Part shown: positions 8,879 through 18,235 of the stretch, one piece after another
Position numbering within the stretch: position 1 is the stretch's first letter
How the letters are laid out: each line of letters begins with the position of its first letter
DNA from: Bacteroidetes bacterium UBA4416
Lineage (GTDB): Bacteria > Bacteroidota > Bacteroidia > B-17B0 > Aurantibacillaceae
Direction of reading: 5' to 3'
NCBI GenBank assembly: GCA_002390745.1
Contig: DGQK01000051.1
Location: 211,785 to 275,784 of the forward strand
Length of the DNA stretch: 64,000 nucleotides
Notes under the pieces: generated by a model
Databases searched by the model: none
What the model was told of the DNA's origin: nothing
The model's input: only the letters and a program-made list of their open reading frames with translations
Program-made: the position numbers and the translations under genes

Positions 8879-8917
8879 AAGGCAAAGAAAAACACATGAT
8901 TTTTCTTTGCCTTTTTA
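8879..8917 (+). terminator. Rho-independent terminator after typA
   Basis: AAGGCAAAGAAAAA pairs with TTTTTCTTTGCCTT across a short loop and ends in a T-run, 45 bp after the typA stop codon. Confidence 0.75.
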
Positions 8918-9005
8918 GTATGATACAGGATGGCCGCAATCATACTCCTTCCCAAAATGAGGGCTTAGCGCTGTGTAATCTTTAAATTTTAGTGATATTT
9001 ACCTT

Positions 9006-9013
9006 TAATTTTG
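9006..9013 (+). promoter_or_regulatory. -7 box of the dCMP deaminase gene
   Basis: TAATTTTG is an exact TAnnTTTG match ending only 7 nt before the ATG at 9021. Initiation here would give an mRNA with almost no leader. No good TTG is visible at -33. Confidence 0.4.
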
Positions 9014-9020
9014 CATTTGA

Positions 9021-9476
9021 ATGAAACCATCTTTTGATGATATCTATATGGACCTGGCTGAGAAGCTGGCGCTACGCTCCCACTGTGTGCGGGCGCAGGT
9101 AGGCGCGGTGCTTACCAAGGACACGCGCATCGTATCGTTGGGCTACAACGGCCCGCCTGCAGGCACTCATAACTGCGACGAGGAATGGCCGCAGGAAGGC
9201 TGCGCCAGGGACAGCAAAGGCAGCTGCTCGCTGGCCCTGCATGCGGAGCAGAATGCCATCCTTTATGCGGTGAAAAACAATATGTCGATTGAGGGAACGA
9301 CGCTGTATGTGACCTTATCGCCCTGCATTGCCTGTGCGAGGGTTATTTTCAGCACGGGTATCCGCAAAGTGTTTTATAAAAACAGCTATGCCGAGTATAA
9401 GAAAATTCCGACCGATGAAGGCGTCGAATTTTTAAGAAAATTCGGCGTGGAAGTGATCCGTTATACACATTCCTAA
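9021..9476 (+). CDS. dCMP deaminase family protein
   Basis: Zinc-dependent cytidine/deoxycytidylate deaminase of the ComEB/dCMP-deaminase family, probably converting dCMP to dUMP for thymidylate synthesis. 151 residues. Zinc and catalytic motifs are intact: 'HAEQNAI' (about 74-80) and 'SPCIACARV' (PCxxC, about 101-109). An upstream Cys-rich stretch ('HNCDEEWPQEGCARDSKGSC') fits the extra metal site of ComEB-type enzymes. Well separated from typA by a terminator; the downstream basic protein gene starts 42 bp later and may share the transcript. Confidence 0.88.
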   Translation: MKPSFDDIYMDLAEKLALRSHCVRAQVGAVLTKDTRIVSLGYNGPPAGTHNCDEEWPQEGCARDSKGSCSLALHAEQNAILYAVKNNMSIEGTTLYVTLSPCIACARVIFSTGIRKVFYKNSYAEYKKIPTDEGVEFLRKFGVEVIRYTHS

Positions 9477-9518
9477 AAAGGCAGTTCGCAAACCGTTATA
9501 CCATTAAAAAAATTAAGC

Positions 9519-9884
9519 ATGTTCCTGAGAATCATTTTTTGTATGTTGTGTTTGTTCACCCTCCACACCGCTTGCCAGGCGCAGGAAGGGGGCGATGGGC
9601 CAAAAAAAGAACAGTCCCTGAAAAGCAAGCGCAAGCTGCGTAAAGAGGATAAGAAAAAATGGAAGGAAGACCGTAAAAACAAACGCCTGGAAGAAAAAAA
9701 GATCCGGGATCACCACAAGCGCATTCAAACCAAGGAAGTGCGTAAGCGCATGAAGCGCAGCAAGCAAACCGCAGCCAGGAACCGCGAGCATAAACGCGAG
9801 CCGTTTTTCCAGAGGATATTCAGGAAAAATCCTAAAGGAACGCGCTCAAAATCATCCAAAGAAAAAACATCGAAGGTCAAATAA
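9519..9884 (+). CDS. Lys/Arg-rich secreted or lipoprotein, unknown function
   Basis: 121 residues. A hydrophobic N-terminus (MFLRIIFCMLCLFTLHTAC) is a signal peptide, possibly with a lipobox ending at Cys19. The rest is extremely basic and low in complexity, made of runs of K, R and E. No family is recognised. Similar small basic exported proteins are common in Bacteroidota. Length, a good signal sequence and steady coding support a real gene; two overlapping antisense frames are shadows. Confidence 0.6.
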   Translation: MFLRIIFCMLCLFTLHTACQAQEGGDGPKKEQSLKSKRKLRKEDKKKWKEDRKNKRLEEKKIRDHHKRIQTKEVRKRMKRSKQTAARNREHKREPFFQRIFRKNPKGTRSKSSKEKTSKVK

Positions 9885-9936
9885 ATTAGTTTTCCACGAC
9901 CCGCTGTTAACGATCGCAAAAATCCCAAAGCACGTA

Positions 9937-9971
9937 TTTTGACCACTTATTTGTCAAAACCGACCACTTAT
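9937..9971 (+). promoter_or_regulatory. Tandem operator-like repeats upstream of the TonB receptor operon
   Basis: GACCACTTAT occurs twice, at 9941-9950 and 9962-9971, 21 bp apart (two helical turns). The first copy lies inside the inverted repeat TTTTGAC (9937-9943) / GTCAAAA (9953-9959), and the second inside CCGA...TCGG. The arrangement suggests paired regulator sites about 150 bp upstream of the promoter. The rest of the 304-bp gap 9885-10188 is AT-rich and holds only the promoter. Confidence 0.35.
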
Positions 9972-10117
9972 AAATCGGTGTCATCCATTTAAGAGATAGA
10001 AAAAAACGCCGGTTTTATTCTTCGTAATATTGTTGTTAATAGATGTTAAGGCTCTGATAATACTGGTTAAAATAAACATCACGAAATCAGAATATTACAA
10101 ATAATTAACACAAAAAC

Positions 10118-10148
10118 TTGCACTATTTGCCTATCATTTATATATTTA
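10118..10148 (+). promoter_or_regulatory. Probable promoter of the TonB receptor operon
   Basis: TTG at 10118-10120, a 20-nt spacer and TATATTTA at 10141-10148 (7 of 8 matches to TAnnTTTG), 40 nt before the ATG at 10189. Confidence 0.5.
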
Positions 10149-10188
10149 TCCGCTCGTATAAAAAGAACATAATCAAAAAACTATCAAT

Positions 10189-13100
10189 ATGTTAAGAAAA
10201 ATTTACTTTTCTATCGTTACACTTTTAATAGCCGGGTCCGCTGCACTAGCCCAAAATACAGGTGGAGCCATTAAAGTTTTATTAAAAGACAAGTCAAACG
10301 GAGAATCTATCCCGTTTGCCAACGTGGTTGCCTATCAGGGCGGCGTTCAGGTAGGGGTTGGTACTACAGACATGGATGGTTATGCCATGATCAAGCCGTT
10401 GACACCAGGCAAATACGATGTGAAAGGTGTGTACGTAGGTTATCAGGCTCAGGAAATCAAGGGTGTGATTGTAGGGGAGGCTAAAACAGCTTACATTACT
10501 ATTGAATTAAATAACGGAGAAGGCGTGAGGCTGGACGAGGTAGTCGTTACCGAGTATGCCGAGCCGCTGATCGACGGCGATATGAAATCGGGTGGAACCG
10601 TAACCCGTGAAGAGTACCAGAACATGGCTACCAAAAACATCAACTCGGTAGCGGCTACAACAGCAGGCGTGTTCCAGGCTGATGAAGGCGCTGCCTTAAA
10701 TGTACGCGGTGGCCGTTCAAGCAGCACCACGTATTTTGTGGATGGTGTGAAAGTGATAGGCGGCTTGGGTGTGCCTCAGCAAGGTGTGGAGCAGCTCTCT
10801 GTGATCACGGGTGGTTTACCGGCACAATACGGTGATGCAACGGCCGGTGTGATCTCGGTAACAACCAGGGGGCCGCAGAGCAAGTTCTTCGGTGGCGTGG
10901 AGTTAATTTCTTCCCAGCTGACAGATGCTTATGGCTATAACTCTTTAGGCTTCTCCTTAGGTGGCCCGGTATTACAAAAAAGAGATTCGACCGGCGCTAA
11001 AAAACCGGTGATCGGTTTCTTCATCTCCGGCCAGGGTACTTACGAGAAAGATCCTTCTCCTTCTTACGTGAAATTATACAAACTGAAAGATGATAAACTG
11101 CGTGAGATGGAAGAAAAACCATTGACACTGTCTCCTACCGGAACTGGTTTTTTACCATCACTGTTATATGTTACCAAAGACGATATGGAGCAGATCAAAG
11201 CACGCCAGAACGTTGCTACAAGGTCTATCCAGCTGAATGGTAAACTCGATTTCAAAGTGGCGCCGAATACCAATTTAACTCTGGGCGGTGCGTTTGATTA
11301 CGGAAACGGCCACGACTTTACGTATACTTATTCACTCTTCAACCCTCAGAACAACTCTCAAACCATCAACTCAACCTGGAGGACTTACGCCCGTATCAAC
11401 CAGAAATTCGGTGCTCCTCAAACCGGCGCGGAAAAAGAAAAATCACAGTCGCTGGTGAGCAACTCCTTCTTTACCTTCCTGGCCAGCTACGAGCAATCGA
11501 AAAGCAAAACGCAGGATGACTCACACAAAGACCGCTTATTCAATTACGGCTATATCGGTAAATTCAACTACGAAGTAGATACGAATAACTTCGTCCTGAT
11601 GGGTAATACCGACAGTACCTACCTGCAAAGGTCTGTTAACATCAGGAAACCGATCACTTTTGAAAGAAGCGAGGTCAACGCGACAGGAGCTAACTATGCT
11701 TCCCAGGTATTCGATTATTTCGGAACGATGCCAACCATTAACTCCGTACAAAATGCCAATGGTTTGGTGAACGGTGATCGTCCAAACAGCATTTACTCTT
11801 TATTTTTCCCTACAGGCCGTCAGGCCGATGGCTACGGTTTTTCAAACAACACTCAGCTGCGTTTTGCTTCCAGCTTCTCGGCTGATTTCAAAAACCACGC
11901 GATCATGGTGGGTGTGGAGTATGACCAAAGGAACCAAAGCGGCTATTCCATCAACCCGGTTGGCTTATGGCAGCGTATGAGGTTATTGGTGAATAACCAC
12001 CTGGAAAAAGGCACAGAGGATTACTACCAGATCCCTAACGCTGACCCGAATGCTCCTCCAACCTACACAACCCGTTGGAAATACAACCCTGAAGACCAAA
12101 GCCAGATTGACAAATCGTTAAGAGAGCTTCTCGGAACAACCATTACCGATCAGCGTATCATCAACACGGATGCCCTGAACCCGGATGACCTGAAATTAAG
12201 CATGTTCAGTGCATCAGACCTGATCTCTCCTGCCAATGGCGTTCCTTTGGTGCAATACTATGGTTATGATTACCTCGGTAACAAAGACAAGAATTCAACC
12301 TCTATTGATAAATTCTTAAACGATAAGGATGCCAACGGAAACAACACTTTCCATGTGGGTGGTTTCAAACCGATTTACGTTGCCGGTTACATCCAGGATA
12401 AATTCGATTTCAGGGACATTAAATTCAACGTGGGTGTGCGCGTTGACCGTTTCGATGCCAACCAAAAAGTATTAAAAGATAAATACTTATTCCACGAAGC
12501 TTACACAGCTGGTGAAATCAACCAATCAAAGCCTGATAACATCAAAGACAACTACGTGGTGTATGTACGTACTGTAGGCAGCAACGACATCATCGGTTAC
12601 AGAAATGGCGACCAGTGGTATAACTCAGAAGGTAAAGAGGTGAGTGACCCGAATACCTTGACTGTAGACGGAAGGATCAGCCCATTATTGAAAGACCCTT
12701 CTTTCGCTTCTAAAAACGGCTTCAGCACAGGCGCTTTCACCGACTATAAACCACAGATCAATGTGATGCCGCGTTTGGCGTTTTCATTCCCGATTTCCGA
12801 TGTGGCTAACTTCTTTGCCCACTACGACGTGTTAACTCAGCGTCCTTCTGAGATCAACTACCGTTTCGATCCTACTGACTTTTACTTCTTCAACTATACA
12901 TCAGCGAATCCATTCATGACCAACTCTAATCTGAGGCCGACCAAAACCATCGATTACGAATTGGGTTACAACCAGATCCTGAATGAGAAAAAGAATGCAG
13001 CGATCAAAGTAACGGCATTCTACAGGGAGCTGAGAGATCAGTTGACATTGCAAACCATTAACCAGGCTTACCCTAAAACCTACTACACATTTGTAAACCG

Positions 13101-13848
13101 CGATTTCGGTACAGTAAAAGGCTTAAGCGCCGAGTTCGATTTACGCAGAACGGGTGGTGTTTCCTTAACAGCCAACTATACCCTCCAGTTTGCTGACGGT
13201 TCAGGTTCCAATGCCGGTTCAGGTGTCAACCTGGCTAGCTCAGGACAACCTAACTTACGTGTGACCTTACCGCTTGATTACGATCAGCGCCACAACATTA
13301 CCGTGAACCTTGACTACCGTTTCGGTGAAGGTAAAGACTACAAAGGTCCTCAGTTCAACCGCAAGAAAAAAGGAGAAAGCCAAACGGTTCAGATCTTCCA
13401 GAATATGGGTGCTAACATGATCTTCCGCATCGGTTCAGGTACGCCGTATACACGTTACGTTGCTCCGGTACCTGTTAACGGACGTTCTTCTATCGCAGGT
13501 TCATTGAACGGTTCAAACAAGCCTTGGCAGTTCAGGACCGATTTAAGGGTCGACAAAAATATCGAGCTGACATGGGGTAAAAAAGATGGCGACAGCAAAA
13601 AAACAGCCAACCTCAACATTTACCTGCAGGTGCTGAACCTCCTGAACACAAGGAATATATTAAATGTGTATAACTACACAGGAAACCCTGATGATGATGG
13701 TTATCTGGCCTCTGCACAAGGGCAAACTGCGATCAAAAGCAACTCCAACCCTACAGCATTCGTAGATCAGTACAGCATTTACCTTAACAACCCAAGCAAT
13801 TATGCGCGTCCCCGTACAATAAGAATAGGTGTGTTATTAGACTTTTAA
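10189..13848 (+). CDS. TonB-dependent outer-membrane receptor with N-terminal regulatory-like domain
   Basis: 1219 residues. Signal peptide (about 1-21, 'LLIAGSAALAQ'), a carboxypeptidase-regulatory-like beta domain (about 26-105), a TonB plug (about 115-235, with 'ALNVRGGRSSSTTYFVDGVK' and 'GGLPAQYGDATAGVISVTTR'), then a long 22-strand-type barrel ending in an outer-membrane-like motif 'RTIRIGVLLDF'. It is the first gene of a three-gene operon, 17 bp before the giant secreted protein and followed by a PorV/PorQ-family gene. That company suggests a role linked to T9SS-exported surface proteins rather than classic SusC/SusD glycan import: no SusD is present. Substrate unknown. Confidence 0.9.
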   Translation: MLRKIYFSIVTLLIAGSAALAQNTGGAIKVLLKDKSNGESIPFANVVAYQGGVQVGVGTTDMDGYAMIKPLTPGKYDVKGVYVGYQAQEIKGVIVGEAKTAYITIELNNGEGVRLDEVVVTEYAEPLIDGDMKSGGTVTREEYQNMATKNINSVAATTAGVFQADEGAALNVRGGRSSSTTYFVDGVKVIGGLGVPQQGVEQLSVITGGLPAQYGDATAGVISVTTRGPQSKFFGGVELISSQLTDAYGYNSLGFSLGGPVLQKRDSTGAKKPVIGFFISGQGTYEKDPSPSYVKLYKLKDDKLREMEEKPLTLSPTGTGFLPSLLYVTKDDMEQIKARQNVATRSIQLNGKLDFKVAPNTNLTLGGAFDYGNGHDFTYTYSLFNPQNNSQTINSTWRTYARINQKFGAPQTGAEKEKSQSLVSNSFFTFLASYEQSKSKTQDDSHKDRLFNYGYIGKFNYEVDTNNFVLMGNTDSTYLQRSVNIRKPITFERSEVNATGANYASQVFDYFGTMPTINSVQNANGLVNGDRPNSIYSLFFPTGRQADGYGFSNNTQLRFASSFSADFKNHAIMVGVEYDQRNQSGYSINPVGLWQRMRLLVNNHLEKGTEDYYQIPNADPNAPPTYTTRWKYNPEDQSQIDKSLRELLGTTITDQRIINTDALNPDDLKLSMFSASDLISPANGVPLVQYYGYDYLGNKDKNSTSIDKFLNDKDANGNNTFHVGGFKPIYVAGYIQDKFDFRDIKFNVGVRVDRFDANQKVLKDKYLFHEAYTAGEINQSKPDNIKDNYVVYVRTVGSNDIIGYRNGDQWYNSEGKEVSDPNTLTVDGRISPLLKDPSFASKNGFSTGAFTDYKPQINVMPRLAFSFPISDVANFFAHYDVLTQRPSEINYRFDPTDFYFFNYTSANPFMTNSNLRPTKTIDYELGYNQILNEKKNAAIKVTAFYRELRDQLTLQTINQAYPKTYYTFVNRDFGTVKGLSAEFDLRRTGGVSLTANYTLQFADGSGSNAGSGVNLASSGQPNLRVTLPLDYDQRHNITVNLDYRFGEGKDYKGPQFNRKKKGESQTVQIFQNMGANMIFRIGSGTPYTRYVAPVPVNGRSSIAGSLNGSNKPWQFRTDLRVDKNIELTWGKKDGDSKKTANLNIYLQVLNLLNTRNILNVYNYTGNPDDDGYLASAQGQTAIKSNSNPTAFVDQYSIYLNNPSNYARPRTIRIGVLLDF

Positions 13849-13865
13849 TATAAACGAAATTAGTT

Positions 13866-16800
13866 ATGGAAATCATGAATAAAATAAATAAATACCTTCT
13901 CTGTTCTGCAGCCATCATTGCTGCATTTACGGGAACTGCAAGAGAAAAGTACGGCTCAGCATTCAGGGCCGCAACCAACACCGAGCGTGTGATGGCGGGA
14001 TGTTCGGCTCCTCAGTCGTCTGCGGAGTTAACGGTGAACAACGTGAGAACGATCATCTTTTCCGGCGGCGATATGTGGTGGGATTTGTTTGGTGGTACCA
14101 ACGCCTGGTATTATGTGCCTAAGGTAGAGGACAGGAGTATCGGTATTTCTTCCAACTTTGCCGGTAACGTATGGTTTGGTGGATTGGACGTGGGTGGACA
14201 GCTGAAGATTGCTGCCCAGACTTACCGTCAGTTCGGTATCGATTTCTGGACAGGCCCTCTGACAACAACAGACGCGTCTACAACACTGGACGTGTGTAAC
14301 AAATACGATAAGATCTTCAGGATGAACCGTAACGATGTGGATAACATGGTATTAAGCGGTGGCCCTATTACATCCGATATCAAAGACTGGCCGGGCAACG
14401 GCGATATCTCCCTGAATCAGGATCCTTTGCTGGCGCCTTTCAAAGACGTTAACGGTGACGGTATCTACACGCCTGAAGCGGGTGACTATCCTTGGTACGA
14501 CGTATACAATAACGAAGGAAAAGACAACACCAACGTTTGTAAAGCGCGTGTGTTCGGTGACCAGACCTTATGGTGGGTATATAACGACAATGGTGGCGTT
14601 CACCAGGCTACCGGCGGTAAGGCCATCGGTATGGAAGTCAGGGCTCAGGCCTTTGCCTTCAAAACTACCGATGAGATCAATAACATGACCTTCTACAACT
14701 ACCAGATCATCAACCGCTCTAAATTTGCACTGACACAGACTTATATGACCGTATGGACGGATGCCGATCTGGGTTACTATGGTGATGACTACATCGGTTG
14801 CGATGTGAAAAGAGGTTTAGGCTATATCTACAATGCCGATAATTTTGATGAGACCGTAGGTGGTGTGAATGGTTATGGCCAATACATCCCTGCTTTAGGT
14901 TGCGACTTTTTCCAGGGTCCTATCAATACCGATGATGGTATCGACAATAACAACAACGGAGTTGTTGACGAACCGGGCGAGCAGATGGGAATGACCATCT
15001 TCAACTACCATAATAACAACGTGGTTGCTGGTACGCCTATCCAGCAGCAGGATCCGGCGAATGCAACCCAGTTCTACCAATACATGACCGGTTTCTGGAG
15101 AGACGGAACACCTTTTACCTGCGGCGGAAATGCTTACGGCGGCTCTATTCCTACAAAATATGTATATCCTGCCGAGACGTATACAAACGGTCCTTGTGGT
15201 TCAGCGCCATGGTCTGAATTAACAGCAGGAAATACTCCTAACGACAGGCGTTTCATGCAGTCTTCAGGACCGTTCACCCTGAAACCAGGCGCAACCAACT
15301 ACATTACTTTCGGTTTGCCTTGGGCAAGAACAACATCAACCGATGCATCGTCTTCTATTCCTTTATTGAAAATTGCCGATGACAAAGCGCAGGCTTTATT
15401 CGACAACTGCTTTAAAGTATTAAGCGGTCCTGAGGCTCCGGACATGACGATCCAGGAGATGAACAATGAGCTCCTCATTTATTTCTCTAACAAACCGCAA
15501 TCCAATAACTACCTGAATCAGTATGCAGAGAAAGATGTGGCAATCATCGTGGACACCACTCACTATAAAAAAGACGATATCTACCGCTTTGAAGGTTTTA
15601 AAGTATACCAGCTGAAAAACCAGTCAATTACACAGGAAGAGTTAACCGATCCTTCCAAAGCGAAGCTTGTATTTGCCTGCGACATCAACAACGGTATCAA
15701 GCGTTTGATCAACTACGAATTTGATGCAACTACCGGCGGCGACGTTCCAAGAGTAAAAGTGGAAGGTACAGATAACGGTCTGCAATCTACATTCCGTTTT
15801 GCGAAAGACGAATTTGCTATTACCAGCGATAAAAAAGTAGTGAACAATAAAGAATACTACTTCATGGCTGTAGCCTATGGTTACAACCAGTACGGCCAGT
15901 ACAAGGAAGATACGCCTTGGTCTACGTTCGGCGCTGCGTCATCCGAAGGTCAAAAAAGGCCATACCTGGAAGGCCGTAAATCAAAAAGAGCTTATGGCAC
16001 ACCACACATTCCTGACCCTGAAAAAGGAGGAACTGTTGCAAACTCTGCTTATGGCTACGGACCAAAAATTACGCGAATCGAAGGCCAGGGTAACGGTGGA
16101 AACAAACTGGACCTGACACAGGAAACCATTGACCGCATCGTTGCCAACGGTGGCAGGGAAACCAGTCTTACCTATGAGAACGGCAGGGGCCCTATCAACG
16201 TGAAAGTGGTGGATCCGCTGAATATTCCAAACACGAGCTTTGCTTTCATGTTTGTGAAAAAGAGGTACTTCAAAAAAGCAGAAGATGCGTTGGAAAATGC
16301 CTGCAAATACGATATTAATGAAAAACTGCCGATTAGCAGCACGACTTTCGGTGCCATCACTGCCGACAGCGCTACCTGGGTACTGAAAGATCTGACTACG
16401 CAAAAAGAGTATGTGCCTTGCAAATCGATTAAAATTGCTGAGGAATTCTATTTCAGCGAAATCGGCCTCTCATTATACGTTGGCCAGTCTGGTGATGTGG
16501 CTACCTGGAGCAATCCGGCGCTTCTGACAGACAGGATTGTGCAAAAGGGTGATTTCATCGAAGGAACCATGGAGTTTGCTAATCCATCCGACCGCTGGTT
16601 ATCAGGCGTGCCCGATGTGGATGGTACCAACGCTTATAACTGGATCAGGTCCGGCCAATTTACGGCAAGTACAGCTGGTGCCGACCCGAACCATAATGAC
16701 TATGAGATCGTTCCTACACAAACAACGGTTGCAGGTTTCCTTGACCCTAACCAGGAATTTGAAGGGATCCTTAACGGTACATGGGCGCCTTATATCCTTT

Positions 16801-18206
16801 GTGCGGCAACCAAAACAACAGCTACAGGTGCAGCCAACACGTACGCTGCTCCGGGGTATTCAGAAATGGTAAGGAACACCGTGGGCTCACAGTCAACCCA
16901 ATCCTTATTGCAATCCGATTACTACGATATCCGTGCCCTGGGCAGTGTGAACGTGGTATTCACCAAAGATAAGAGCAAATGGACAAGGGCGATGGTACTT
17001 GAAGAATGTGATGAAGCAAGCGCTAACCCGACCGGCGGTAAAAAACTCGAACTGAGAAGAAACAGGTCTGTGGACAAGCAAGGTATTCCTACAGGAAGCC
17101 CTGGCTGTAACGAAGGAGAAGCTGTACTCGATACCTTTACCTATGGTTGCAGCTGGTTCCCTGGATATGCCATCAATGTGGAAACAGGCGAGCGTCTGAA
17201 CATCGCTTTCGGTGAAGACTCCAAGCAGGATTACAACAACGGACGCGATATGATGTGGAACCCTACCGCTGAGATCTCTAACCAGAACGGTTACCCATAC
17301 TCGTTCGGTGGAAGGCACTACATCTACATCTTCGGTAATGCACGCAGCAGCACAGTATATAACGGCGCAGCTCCCGGAGTTGACGGTAAAACCATTGGCG
17401 CCGGCACATACAGCAACTACACAAACATGGTGCACATCTATAAATATGCTGCTACAATGACGGATCCGGTTAAGAAAGAAAGGGTAATGAACAACTTTTG
17501 GTCTGATGCATTGTGGGTAACCATTCCTACCTTGTCCGACAAGCGTTTTGCCTTCAGTAACCCGGCCGATATGCCTTGTGATGTAAAAGTAAGATTAAGG
17601 GTGAAAAAAGCTTACAGGCCAGGTCTGAGCGGCTCATTCTTTACATCGGAAAGCCAGTTCCAGGCCGCGCTTGCAAAAACGCCGGTTGTGCCTAACGTAG
17701 CAAACTCTAAAAGCTACACGCAACTGACTACGGATATGGTAGCCACTCCTCAGAACAACAACTTCGGCTACTACACCTTCAACACAGCCGATATCTTCTC
17801 TGAGATCAATAATGGCGACAGGGCGAAAAATGCGCTCGACCTGATCAACGTGGTTCCGAATCCATACTACGCGTATTCGGCTTACGAGAAAAACAGGACA
17901 GAATACAAAATCAAAATTACGAACCTTCCTAATAAATGTAAGATCAAAATCTTTACATTGAACGGAACATTGGTAAGAACGTTCGACAGGGATGTAAGCG
18001 GCCAGGAAGACCTCCAGGTAACGGATGTAGGCTCTGATTTCGTGCACTCGAAACGAATCTCTTACCAGGATTGGGATTTGAAAAACCAGAATGGTATCGT
18101 GATTGCCAGCGGATTATACATCATTCACGTGGATGTGCCGGGAGTAGGCGAGAAAATCCTGAAATGGTTCGGTGTTGTAAGACCTCTGGATTTACAGAAT
18201 TACTAA
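13866..18206 (+). CDS. Giant secreted protein with T9SS-type C-terminal domain
   Basis: 1446 residues; the start may be 13866 or the in-frame ATG at 13878, which gives a tighter signal sequence (MNKINKYLLCSAAIIAAFTG). Two Asp/Asn-rich, probably calcium-binding loops are visible ('DVNGDGIYTPEAGDYP' near 200 and 'DGIDNNNNGVVDEPGE' near 360). The last 110 residues ('NVVPNPYYAYSAYEKN', 'KIKIFTLNGTLVRTFDRD', 'GIVIASGLYIIHVDVPG') have the fold-like pattern of type A T9SS sorting domains, though the end ('VVRPLDLQNY') is atypical. No enzyme motif is seen. It is encoded between the TonB receptor and a PorV/PorQ protein, so a surface partner of these two is the most economical idea. Confidence 0.85.
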   Translation: MEIMNKINKYLLCSAAIIAAFTGTAREKYGSAFRAATNTERVMAGCSAPQSSAELTVNNVRTIIFSGGDMWWDLFGGTNAWYYVPKVEDRSIGISSNFAGNVWFGGLDVGGQLKIAAQTYRQFGIDFWTGPLTTTDASTTLDVCNKYDKIFRMNRNDVDNMVLSGGPITSDIKDWPGNGDISLNQDPLLAPFKDVNGDGIYTPEAGDYPWYDVYNNEGKDNTNVCKARVFGDQTLWWVYNDNGGVHQATGGKAIGMEVRAQAFAFKTTDEINNMTFYNYQIINRSKFALTQTYMTVWTDADLGYYGDDYIGCDVKRGLGYIYNADNFDETVGGVNGYGQYIPALGCDFFQGPINTDDGIDNNNNGVVDEPGEQMGMTIFNYHNNNVVAGTPIQQQDPANATQFYQYMTGFWRDGTPFTCGGNAYGGSIPTKYVYPAETYTNGPCGSAPWSELTAGNTPNDRRFMQSSGPFTLKPGATNYITFGLPWARTTSTDASSSIPLLKIADDKAQALFDNCFKVLSGPEAPDMTIQEMNNELLIYFSNKPQSNNYLNQYAEKDVAIIVDTTHYKKDDIYRFEGFKVYQLKNQSITQEELTDPSKAKLVFACDINNGIKRLINYEFDATTGGDVPRVKVEGTDNGLQSTFRFAKDEFAITSDKKVVNNKEYYFMAVAYGYNQYGQYKEDTPWSTFGAASSEGQKRPYLEGRKSKRAYGTPHIPDPEKGGTVANSAYGYGPKITRIEGQGNGGNKLDLTQETIDRIVANGGRETSLTYENGRGPINVKVVDPLNIPNTSFAFMFVKKRYFKKAEDALENACKYDINEKLPISSTTFGAITADSATWVLKDLTTQKEYVPCKSIKIAEEFYFSEIGLSLYVGQSGDVATWSNPALLTDRIVQKGDFIEGTMEFANPSDRWLSGVPDVDGTNAYNWIRSGQFTASTAGADPNHNDYEIVPTQTTVAGFLDPNQEFEGILNGTWAPYILCAATKTTATGAANTYAAPGYSEMVRNTVGSQSTQSLLQSDYYDIRALGSVNVVFTKDKSKWTRAMVLEECDEASANPTGGKKLELRRNRSVDKQGIPTGSPGCNEGEAVLDTFTYGCSWFPGYAINVETGERLNIAFGEDSKQDYNNGRDMMWNPTAEISNQNGYPYSFGGRHYIYIFGNARSSTVYNGAAPGVDGKTIGAGTYSNYTNMVHIYKYAATMTDPVKKERVMNNFWSDALWVTIPTLSDKRFAFSNPADMPCDVKVRLRVKKAYRPGLSGSFFTSESQFQAALAKTPVVPNVANSKSYTQLTTDMVATPQNNNFGYYTFNTADIFSEINNGDRAKNALDLINVVPNPYYAYSAYEKNRTEYKIKITNLPNKCKIKIFTLNGTLVRTFDRDVSGQEDLQVTDVGSDFVHSKRISYQDWDLKNQNGIVIASGLYIIHVDVPGVGEKILKWFGVVRPLDLQNY

Positions 18207-18235
18207 TCTTAATAATCGTATTAAACGTATAGCGT